DNA from: an uncultured Eubacteriales bacterium | Lineage (GTDB): Bacteria; Bacillota; Clostridia; Peptostreptococcales; Anaerovoracaceae | Direction of reading: 5' to 3' | Assembly: GCA_900551415.1 (NCBI GenBank) | Contig: URWB01000137.1 | Location: 1-5,479, forward strand | Length of the DNA: 5,479 nt | Part shown: positions 1 to 4,947 of the stretch, in pieces | How positions within the stretch are numbered: position 1 is the first letter of the stretch | Layout: each line of letters starts with the position of its first letter | Notes under the pieces: model-generated | What the model was told of the DNA's origin: nothing | What the model saw: only the letters and a program-made list of their open reading frames with translations | The model's database searches: none | Program-made: the position numbers and the translations under genes

Positions 1-294
1 GGCGACTTCATGGAGCGCTTTTACGGCTCGAAAATCGTTAAGGTCATTTTCGACGTGATCCAGCTTTGCAGTATGCCGATTTCCTTCTCCGTGTGTACGG
101 CGACGTTCGGCAGCACCATGTCGCACGCCGTTTTCCGAGGTTTGAGCGACATCGACCAAGAAAAGCTCATCGCTTATGGGGAGGGGCTTGCGGCTGCCAG
201 CGCTTACGATCTGAATGCCAGATTGATGAAAGAAGGCAGAAAAATTGTAGAAGAATATAAAAAGGTGACTGAGGTAAAGCCTGTCGCAAAATAA
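1..294 (+). CDS. 3' end of an unidentified gene, cut by the window edge
   Basis: The frame is open from base 1 to a TAA at 292-294, so the gene probably starts outside the window; an in-frame ATG at 10 has no convincing ribosome binding site in the few bases visible. The first half is hydrophobic and cysteine-containing (around VKVIFDVIQLCSMPISFSV). The last 50 residues are charged and look helical (around EKLIAYGEGLAAASA and RKIVEEYKK), which reads like real protein. I do not recognise a family. It lies 49 bp upstream of the HicB-like membrane gene on the same strand, so it is probably element cargo. A 49-codon frame on the opposite strand (170 to 21) overlaps it, and I cannot fully exclude that the true gene differs or that the frame is damaged. 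Confidence 0.45.
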   Translation, partial: GDFMERFYGSKIVKVIFDVIQLCSMPISFSVCTATFGSTMSHAVFRGLSDIDQEKLIAYGEGLAAASAYDLNARLMKEGRKIVEEYKKVTEVKPVAK

Positions 295-343
295 GATTGT
301 TCAGATGTTTCGCAAGGGCGAAGAGTGTTTTGGAGGTCCTATG

Positions 344-874
344 ATGAAGTTGACGTATCCTGTAAAAATAATTCCTGTCGGAAGCCAACTGTTGTATCAG
401 GTTGTTGATTTTCCTGATATTACGATGTCTGATTCTTCTCCTTCTACAGTGAAGGATATAGTTTTCTCAATTCTATACGATCGAATTGAAGAGCGAATCT
501 ATGATATGGCTTTCAACGGGAAAGATATTCCTAAGCCAACCGTGATATCTGCAGACGCCTGGGACAGTCATGTTTATATAACAGTTCCTTTCGAGAGAAA
601 AGAATTCTATTGGAGAAAGCCTTTTATGGATCGTTGTATAGGTTCTGCTGTTATTTCCACTTTCTTTACATTAAGTACGCAACAAGACCCCATTTATACT
701 CTGTTCACGTGGTTGTTCGTTTGCCTTTGCATGTTTATAGTTTTAAGTATTGTGTCATTATTGACAATTCGGCTACAAATAGATCTTTCTTTCGAGAGGG
801 TATCTCTTGGGAAACGGTTGACAACAATTTTAGGTTTATTACTTTTGGCTGCGGTTCCAGTGTTCGTGTTTTGA
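344..874 (+). CDS. Membrane protein with HicB-like N-terminal domain
   Basis: The predicted product has 176 residues. GGAGG at 332-336 sits 7 bases before the ATG at 344; the adjacent ATG at 341 is too close to it, and a start farther upstream would be out of register with it. Residues 5-66 follow the pattern of the HicB antitoxin partial-RNase-H fold: YPV at 5-7, a strand ending in DFPDI at 22-26, a helix with spaced hydrophobics at 36-57, then a G..IP.P turn at 59-65. In HicAB systems HicB neutralises the RNA-cleaving HicA toxin, usually with a C-terminal DNA-binding domain. Here that half is replaced by membrane segments: a strong one at about 117-142, a second at about 159-176, and perhaps a weak one at 97-112. 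No hicA is visible next to it, so an antitoxin role is not supported. The gene is A+T-rich compared with the recombinase and the chromosomal genes, which suggests separate acquisition. The HicB resemblance is by eye; membrane location is more secure than function. Confidence 0.75.
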   Translation: MKLTYPVKIIPVGSQLLYQVVDFPDITMSDSSPSTVKDIVFSILYDRIEERIYDMAFNGKDIPKPTVISADAWDSHVYITVPFERKEFYWRKPFMDRCIGSAVISTFFTLSTQQDPIYTLFTWLFVCLCMFIVLSIVSLLTIRLQIDLSFERVSLGKRLTTILGLLLLAAVPVFVF

Positions 875-1161
875 TGAGGAACGTATAGTTGACAGATTGC
901 GCCCCTGCTACGCACTATTTTAGATACAGGATGATTCCTTTATGCCCGTCTATGTTCGTCGTTATGATAAGTAACTGTAACGAATGGATGTATATGGCGT
1001 AAATTAGCGGGTTTTTGATGTACTTGTATTTTCGAGTCATATGCTCTCCTTTATTTTGAGGGGCGCATGGGCTTATTATAGAGGTTTCAGTATTTGTGTT
1101 CCATAAGAAATTTTTTAAGTTATAGTTTGTTCACAGCATTCATTGCAGAAAGGATTCCATT
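875..1161 (+). other. Noncoding A+T-rich gap with a distant inverted repeat
   Basis: No gene is supported in these 287 bases. A 23-codon frame at 931-1002 has no ribosome binding site. TGCGCCCCT at 898-906 and AGGGGCGCA at 1059-1067 form a perfect 9-bp inverted repeat around about 150 bases. A TTGACA at 889-894 has no good -10 partner at normal spacing. A TATAGT at 1121-1126 could be the -10 of the next gene, but the -35 is poor. No terminator for the upstream gene was found. Confidence 0.5.
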
Positions 1162-1686
1162 ATGAAAACGAAACTCACCTCATTTTTTATCATCGCTACT
1201 ATGGTTTTTAGTTCTTTTGCGCCTGCTTTTGCATCTGGCAGGCTTTCTCGTCCTGTGATTGAAGAAATTAAAGCAGGGAAAAGCAGTATTAAGATTGACT
1301 GGGGGTATGTAGAACACGCCGATGCATATGATATTTACCGCGCGACTTCTAAAAACGGAACTTTCTATTATCTTGCAAACGCAAGCGAGAGCTGGTATCG
1401 TGATTACAGTGTAACTAAAGGGCAGCGCTATTATTACAAAGTTCGTGCGCTTTCATACTATGGTAGCTATAGCGATAGCCGCTTAAGCAATTGGCGCTCT
1501 GCAAAAGTTAAAAAGGCAAAAACACTGACGACTTCAAGTTATTCCACCAGCCAGACAGTGTACATCACAAGGACAGGTGGTAAATACCACAGATATGGCT
1601 GTCGTTATCTTCGCTCGAGCTGCATTGCAACATCTCTCGATAGTGCTTTTAGCAACGGATACGGTGCCTGCTCTGTCTGCTGGTAA
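1162..1686 (+). CDS. Exported protein: FN3-like domain plus His/Cys C-terminal motif
   Basis: The product has 174 residues; AGAAAGGA at 1147-1154 lies 7 bases before the ATG. Residues 1-24 form a classic signal peptide: a lysine-containing start, a hydrophobic core, and a cleavage site after APAFA (24/25). No membrane anchor or LPXTG sorting signal follows, so it is probably secreted. Residues about 30-115 fit a fibronectin type III fold, with WGYVEHADAYDIYRA, GTFYYLA and YYYKVRA matching the family pattern, and are followed by a Ser/Thr/Tyr linker. The C-terminus (133-174) matches a short motif often found at the end of exported nucleases and competence-related proteins: KYH...C then CxxC, with His143, Cys147, Cys170 and Cys173 as likely metal ligands and an extra Cys154. 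The protein ends one residue after the last Cys, where relatives usually run on a little. No catalytic domain is present, so a binding or adhesion role is inferred, not shown. It stands alone between gaps of about 290 and 210 bases, as cargo. Confidence 0.85.
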   Translation: MKTKLTSFFIIATMVFSSFAPAFASGRLSRPVIEEIKAGKSSIKIDWGYVEHADAYDIYRATSKNGTFYYLANASESWYRDYSVTKGQRYYYKVRALSYYGSYSDSRLSNWRSAKVKKAKTLTTSSYSTSQTVYITRTGGKYHRYGCRYLRSSCIATSLDSAFSNGYGACSVCW

Positions 1687-1745
1687 AAACAGAATTTGTT
1701 CTAAAATGTATGTGCAGAATATCTCTTTCTTTTTTAAATAAATAA

Positions 1746-1754
1746 TGATATACT
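1746..1754 (+). promoter_or_regulatory. Candidate extended -10 promoter
   Basis: TG at 1746-1747, one base, then TATACT at 1749-1754 is a good extended -10 for the vegetative sigma factor, preceded by an A/T-rich stretch. The -35 region (about 1726-1731) is poor, as is tolerated with an extended -10. Transcription would start near 1761, producing a transcript of about 80 bases ending at the terminator at 1809-1843. Confidence 0.4.
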
Positions 1755-1760
1755 TAGGGC

Positions 1761-1847
1761 ATGAAAAGGATTAAGTTTTTCTTTGCAGCATACAATATTT
1801 CGGAACATACTCCGGTGTCCTTCGTGGCCCGGAGTCTTTTTTTATAA
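1761..1847 (+). ncRNA. Possible short terminated RNA or 28-codon leader
   Basis: The stretch between the extended -10 promoter and the intrinsic terminator would make an RNA of about 80 bases upstream of dinD. It also contains an ATG-to-TAA frame of 28 codons that begins near the predicted transcript start (possibly leaderless, as there is no properly spaced ribosome binding site) and runs through the terminator stem. A translating ribosome would disturb the hairpin, as in attenuation. No known RNA family or codon run typical of a leader peptide is seen, so this is only a geometric suggestion. It may simply be the 3' trailer of the preceding gene. Confidence 0.25.
1809..1843 (+). terminator. 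Intrinsic terminator
   Basis: ACTCCGG at 1809-1815 pairs with CCGGAGT at 1829-1835, giving a 7-bp G+C-rich stem. The stem extends inside by three pairs after a bulged T, towards a TTCG loop (1821-1824). It is followed at once by C and seven T. It reads on the + strand. It can end transcripts from the exported-protein gene, whose stop is about 120 bases upstream, or from the candidate promoter at 1746-1754, and it insulates dinD from both. Confidence 0.8.
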
Positions 1848-1849
1848 AA

Positions 1850-1892
1850 TTGCAAGGATGAAATGGTGGAAGGATAATAGAATGTAGGAGGT
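1850..1892 (+). promoter_or_regulatory. Promoter and ribosome binding site for dinD
   Basis: TTGCAA at 1850-1855 and GATAAT at 1873-1878 are separated by 17 bases, a sound sigma-A-type promoter placed directly after the terminator. AGGAGGT at 1886-1892 is a strong ribosome binding site 5 bases before the dinD ATG. No GAAC-N4-GTTC operator of the Gram-positive LexA type, nor CTG-N10-CAG of the E. coli type, was found around it. Confidence 0.5.
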
Positions 1893-1897
1893 AGGTT

Positions 1898-2755
1898 ATG
1901 TTTTTCTTTGACGATGAAAATAATAATAGTTTTCAAGAGATCCGTCATATCGACGAAAGCGGAAACGAATTCTGGTACGCAAGAGAGCTGCAGGAAGTTC
2001 TTGAGTACACGGAATGGAGAAACTTCTCCAAGGTAATTGACAAGGCTAGAGTTTCGTGCAAAACGTCCGGAGAGGTTGAAACTTCCCATTTTGTTGACGT
2101 CAACAAAATGGTCGAAAGCGGTGTCGCAGATATTCCAGTGCGTGATATTAAACTTTCTCGATATGCCTGCTATCTCATTGCGCAGAACGGCGATCCCAAA
2201 AAGGAATCAATCGCCCTTGCACAAACCTATTTCGCAGTGCAGACCCGCAGGCAGGAACTGCAGGACCGGTTTGACCAATTGACCGAGGATCAGCGTCGCC
2301 TTGCTATCCGCGGCGAGCTCGTTGAGCATAACAAGTCCCTCGTCGAAGCGGCGCAGCAGGCCGGCGTGGAAACTCGCGGGGATTTCGCCAAGTTTCAGAA
2401 TCGCGGTTATCAGGGGCTGTATGGAGGCCTCGGCGCGAAAGAGATTCACGCTCACAAAGGTCTGAAAAAGAGCCAAAGTATTCTCGATCATATGGGCAGT
2501 GAGGAACTTGCTGCAAACCTTTTCCGTGCGACGCAGACAGATGCGAAGCTTCGTCGTGAGCATATCCAAGGGAAAGAAGCAGCTAATGAAACGCACTATC
2601 AAGTCGGTGCCAAGGTTCGTAAGACGATCGAGGAACTCGGCGGCACGATGCCGGAGGATCTTCCAACTCCGGATAAGAGCATTCAACAGCTTCAAAAAGA
2701 AGAAAAGGAGCGTCTTGATTCAGATGATCAGATTTCCATGGATATTTTGGAATAG
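1898..2755 (+). CDS. dinD: DNA damage-inducible protein D (DinD)
   Basis: The product has 285 residues, close to the E. coli protein (about 275). Residues about 12-110 form the Bro-N/antirepressor-type domain (FQEIRHIDESGNEFWYARE, then DIKLSRYACYLIAQNGDP and QTYFAVQTRRQEL). The rest carries long stretches typical of DinD: EHNKSLVEAAQQAGVET, FQNRGYQGLYGGL, LDHMGSEELAANLFRATQT and ELGGTMPEDLPTP. E. coli dinD is LexA-controlled, and its product has been reported to inhibit RecA-driven strand exchange; the role here is inferred from the family. The start is fixed by AGGAGGT 5 bases upstream. The gene has its own promoter after a strong terminator and lies 82 bases before the recombinase on the same strand, so it may belong to the element's maintenance or damage-response module. 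The coding sequence contains a perfect 26-bp palindrome at codons 63-72. No visible LexA site supports SOS control. Confidence 0.95.
   Translation: MFFFDDENNNSFQEIRHIDESGNEFWYARELQEVLEYTEWRNFSKVIDKARVSCKTSGEVETSHFVDVNKMVESGVADIPVRDIKLSRYACYLIAQNGDPKKESIALAQTYFAVQTRRQELQDRFDQLTEDQRRLAIRGELVEHNKSLVEAAQQAGVETRGDFAKFQNRGYQGLYGGLGAKEIHAHKGLKKSQSILDHMGSEELAANLFRATQTDAKLRREHIQGKEAANETHYQVGAKVRKTIEELGGTMPEDLPTPDKSIQQLQKEEKERLDSDDQISMDILE
2086..2111. repeat. Perfect 26-bp palindrome inside dinD
   Basis: The arm CCATTTTGTTGAC (2086-2098) is followed directly by its exact reverse complement (2099-2111), with no spacer. It falls in frame over codons for HFVDVNKM, a segment whose codons can pair with each other (CAT/ATG, TTT/AAA, GTT/AAC, GAC/GTC), so part of the symmetry comes from the peptide. 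The third positions must still all agree. It could be a binding site for a dimeric protein, or chance. Confidence 0.9.
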
Positions 2756-2769
2756 CAATACGATTGTCC

Positions 2770-2812
2770 TTTAAATCAACACCTCATCACCTAAAGGTGA
2801 CGGGCTTCCGCC
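2770..2812 (-). mobile_element. Possible relic of an IS200/IS605-type right end
   Basis: On the - strand this spacer reads GGCGGAAGCCC (2812-2802), then a hairpin with perfect arms TCACCT and AGGTGA (2800-2787), then GAGGTGTTGA. GAAGCCC followed by a short hairpin with a CTTTAG-like loop and a G-rich tail is the pattern I associate with the right ends of IS200/IS605 elements and the 3' part of their TnpB guide RNAs. No tnpB or tnpA lies beside it; the recombinase occupies the side where tnpB would be. It could be a solo end or a look-alike hairpin. Confidence 0.35.
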
Positions 2813-2837
2813 TACAAAAAACGAAAGGATTTTGTTT

Positions 2838-4271
2838 ATGAAAGTTGCGGCAGCGTATATCCGTGTTTCCACGGAGGATCAAATTGAATATAGTCCGGAC
2901 TCGCAGCTTCAGGAACTGCAGTCTTACGCGGAGCGGCACGATATAGTGCTGGACCCGTCTCATGTGTATATCGATGCCGGGATCTCCGGCAGACAGGCAA
3001 AGAAGCGGCCGGCGTTTCAGAAAATGATTGCAATGGCCAAAGGAAGTCCTGCGCCGTTTGATGTTGTTCTTGTTTGGAAATACTCCCGCTTCGCGCGTAA
3101 TCAGGAGGAATCTATCCTGTATAAATCACTTCTCAAAAAGGAGTGTGGTGTAGAGGTTGTTTCTATCACCGAAGAAACCGGCGATAGTATGTTTGGGGGG
3201 CTGATTGAGCGCATCATTGAGTGGATGGATGAATTCTATTCTGTGCGGCTGTCCGAGGAAGTGAAGACAAAAATGACGTTTATCGCCGAGACCGGAAAAG
3301 TGCAGACAATTGCCTCTTACGGCTATCGCAAAGAGGCCGGGAAAGAGCCTGAGATTGTCCCTGACGAGGCAAAGTGGGTACGGTTTATATTTTCCCAGAT
3401 TGCCGCCGGAAAACCTTTTGTGCGCATCGCCAGACAGCTCAACGACGCTGGGCAGCGTACGCACCGCGGCGGACTGTTCGAAAACCGGACGATTGAGTAT
3501 ATCGCACGCAATCCCGTCTACAAGGGGTATGTGCGCTGGACGCCGACCGGAAAGACGCTTAGCAGGCGTATTTACAATTCACCGGACACAATGGTGGTAA
3601 AAGGCAGCTTCGAGCCTATCATATCAGAAGAAGAGTTTGACGCAGTGCAAGTGCTCCTCGATCAGCGCCGGCGCAGCCGTAAAAAGAACGAGCAGCCGAT
3701 GACAGTTAAAAAGCACTGGCTGTCCGGTATGCTCAGATGCAGCAGCTGCGGCGCGACGCTCGTTTTTTCGCCTTCCAATGATGGTTGGCAGTGTTATAAA
3801 TACGCAAAGGGCGTCTGTAATACTTCACACTTTGTGAAAACCTCCAAGGTTGAGGATGCGGTTATTGAGGCAATCAGTCATGTAACAATCACCGGGGATT
3901 TTATCAAAGAAAACACCCGCCTTCCGGAGGACGAACTGATTGACTACCGGTCCGACATCAAAAAACTGCAACGCGTTCTTTCTCGCGCCAAAGCTGCGTA
4001 TATCGCCGGAATTGATTCGCTTGAGGAATATGGTGCGCATAAGATGAAAATCGAAAAGGAGATTGCCGCGTTGGAAGGGAAAGATCTGGCGCAAAGAGAG
4101 GCGGTTAAACTTCCGTCTAAAGAAGATGTGGAATTGCGTTTTCTTAGCACGCTCGACGTGCTTTGCGGTGATTTTGACAATGAAGCCAAGCAAAACGCCC
4201 TTAAATCCATCGTTGACCGCATCGTCTTCAACCGTGCAAATTCAACGGTTTCCGTCTTTTTTTACCTCTGA
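2838..4271 (+). CDS. Large serine recombinase (site-specific integrase)
   Basis: The product has 477 residues. The ATG at 2838 is preferred over the in-frame TTG at 2832 because AAAGG at 2824-2828 is correctly spaced for it. Residues 4-150 are the catalytic resolvase domain: YIRVSTEDQ at 7-15 with nucleophile Ser11, and the KYSRFARN segment with active-site arginines. A recombinase DNA-binding domain spans roughly 160-260 (QLNDAGQRTHRGGLF, NPVYKGYVRW). A zinc ribbon follows with Cys301, Cys304, Cys319 and Cys327, then a charged coiled-coil region (about 355-420) typical of large serine integrases, which controls the direction of recombination. Family members integrate phages and other elements between short attP and attB sites and excise them with a directionality factor; SpoIVCA of the B. 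subtilis skin element is a relative. The gene ends about 20 bases before chromosomal cotJC sequence begins, the usual position for an integrase beside its own attachment site. It appears intact. No directionality factor was recognised in the window. Confidence 0.95.
   Translation: MKVAAAYIRVSTEDQIEYSPDSQLQELQSYAERHDIVLDPSHVYIDAGISGRQAKKRPAFQKMIAMAKGSPAPFDVVLVWKYSRFARNQEESILYKSLLKKECGVEVVSITEETGDSMFGGLIERIIEWMDEFYSVRLSEEVKTKMTFIAETGKVQTIASYGYRKEAGKEPEIVPDEAKWVRFIFSQIAAGKPFVRIARQLNDAGQRTHRGGLFENRTIEYIARNPVYKGYVRWTPTGKTLSRRIYNSPDTMVVKGSFEPIISEEEFDAVQVLLDQRRRSRKKNEQPMTVKKHWLSGMLRCSSCGATLVFSPSNDGWQCYKYAKGVCNTSHFVKTSKVEDAVIEAISHVTITGDFIKENTRLPEDELIDYRSDIKKLQRVLSRAKAAYIAGIDSLEEYGAHKMKIEKEIAALEGKDLAQREAVKLPSKEDVELRFLSTLDVLCGDFDNEAKQNALKSIVDRIVFNRANSTVSVFFYL
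4230..4263 (+). terminator. Weak terminator-like hairpin in the recombinase 3' end
   Basis: AACCGT at 4230-4235 pairs with ACGGTT at 4245-4250 over a 9-base loop, and seven T follow at 4257-4263 after a 6-base gap. The stem is short and not G+C-rich and the T run is displaced, so termination would be partial at best. It lies inside the last recombinase codons and could limit read-through into the truncated cotJC. Confidence 0.3.
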
Positions 4272-4310
4272 TTATATGCGTTTGGAGTATGGTGGTCCGG
4301 ATGGCGAACT
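4265..4310. other. Probable attR junction between element and chromosome
   Basis: The junction is inferred from two facts. The recombinase stops at 4271, and protein similarity to CotJC begins abruptly at about 4285-4288 (EYGGPDGELGA) in a different frame from the recombinase. The family normally has about 20-30 residues before this point, which here are replaced by recombinase coding sequence. The crossover dinucleotide cannot be fixed from one end alone; it most likely lies in the stretch TATGGTGGTCCGG at 4288-4300, probably at a GG, GT or TG step shared with the left end. Confidence 0.75.
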
Positions 4311-4800
4311 TGGCGCCTCTCTGCGCTATCTCTCGCAGCGCTATTCCATGCCGTACCGCAATGTCGCAGGTGTGTTGACGGATATCGGGACCGAGGAACT
4401 GGCGCATTTGGAGATGGTCGCCACCATCGTGCATCAGCTGACCCGCGATATGACGATGGAAGAGATTGAAAAAGCGGGTTTCCAAGCCTACTTCGTCGAT
4501 CATACGGCAGGAGTATATCCGCAGGCGGCGGCAGGCTTCCCGTTTGACGCGCTTTGCCTTGCTTCTAAGGGTGATGCCATCACAGACCTGTCCGAAAACA
4601 TGGCTGCGGAACAAAAAGCCCGCACCACCTATGATAACATCATCCGCATGTGCGACGACCCGGACGTCCTAGACCCGATCCGTTTCCTGAGAGAACGCGA
4701 GGTCGTACATTATCAGAGATTCGGCGAAGCGCTCAGACTCGTCCAGGATGATCTCAACAGCAAGAATTTTTACGCGATCAATCCGGAATTTGATTTGTAA
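4276..4800 (+). pseudogene. cotJC: cotJC manganese catalase, 5' end displaced by the element
   Basis: This is a CotJC-type manganese catalase with its start removed. The homologous part, from EYGGPDGELGASLRYLSQRY to the C-terminus NPEFDL, covers about 170 of the roughly 190-200 residues expected. Numbered from the first in-frame ATG (4276), the ferritin-like di-manganese ligands all appear present: Glu11 (GEL), Glu41/His44 (EELAH), Glu112 (AEQKAR) and His145 (REREVVHYQ). Only the N-terminal segment is missing, along with promoter and ribosome binding site. Intact members break down hydrogen peroxide; in B. subtilis CotJC is made in the mother cell under sigma-E, in an operon with cotJA and cotJB, and becomes part of the spore coat. 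The fragment is otherwise undamaged, with no stop or frameshift, which suggests that it is still under selection or that the insertion is recent. The frame is also open further upstream through the recombinase gene, but that part is out-of-frame overlap and not CotJC. Confidence 0.85.
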
Positions 4801-4836
4801 AAAAAGTTTATTTGTGTAGTAAAACAATCGGAGTCG

Positions 4837-4853
4837 CGAAGCTGCGGGCTTCG
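4837..4853. terminator. Short hairpin after cotJC, possible terminator
   Basis: CGAAGC at 4837-4842 pairs with GCTTCG at 4848-4853 over a 5-base loop, between the convergent cotJC and pdaA genes. No T run follows directly on the + strand. On the - strand a TTTT comes only about 12 bases later, so termination strength is doubtful. Confidence 0.3.
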
Positions 4854-4865
4854 GCATCATAAGGC

Positions 4866-4915
4866 GCAGGGCCGCGGGGGCAGATATCAGCAGGCTGTGC
4901 TTTGCCGCGGCCTGC
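4866..4915. terminator. Strong G+C-rich hairpin between convergent genes
   Basis: GCAGG-G-CCGCGG at 4866-4877 pairs with CCGCGGCCTGC at 4905-4915, giving 11 pairs with one bulged G around a 27-base loop. It sits between the convergent cotJC and pdaA stops. TTCTGTCT follows on the + strand, a poor T tract, so it is best read as a possible bidirectional transcript-end structure. Confidence 0.45.
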
Positions 4916-4947
4916 TTCTGTCTATCCGAAACCGGGCGCCCGTTCTG

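Noticed and set aside
21..170. 49-codon frame on the - strand overlapping the first gene
   Set aside because: No ribosome binding site was found and no family is recognised; the + strand frame is longer and its tail looks more like protein. Not fully excluded.
309..322. Small hairpin TTCGC/GCGAA before the HicB-like gene as a terminator
   Set aside because: Only 5 pairs and no T run follows, so it would not terminate.
931..1002. 23-codon frame in the noncoding gap
   Set aside because: No properly spaced ribosome binding site and no distinctive composition.
1692..1701. GAA-N4-TTC sequence as a LexA box
   Set aside because: The Gram-positive box is GAAC-N4-GTTC, so the arm spacing is wrong here, and it lies about 150 bases from the dinD promoter.
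2207..2695. 162-codon frame on the - strand opposite dinD
   Set aside because: It is a shadow of the strongly conserved dinD reading frame.
2832..2837. TTG start for the recombinase
   Set aside because: The ATG at 2838 has better spacing to AAAGG and gives the usual short N-terminus before the YIRVS motif.
4063..4275. Long + strand frame upstream of cotJC, allowing a 245-residue protein from a TTG at 4063
   Set aside because: This part overlaps the recombinase out of frame, has no ribosome site, and its translation does not resemble the CotJC N-terminus.
4933..4942. Palindrome CGGGCGCCCG beside the pdaA stop
   Set aside because: Short and expected in G+C-rich sequence; no T run or spacing suggests a function.
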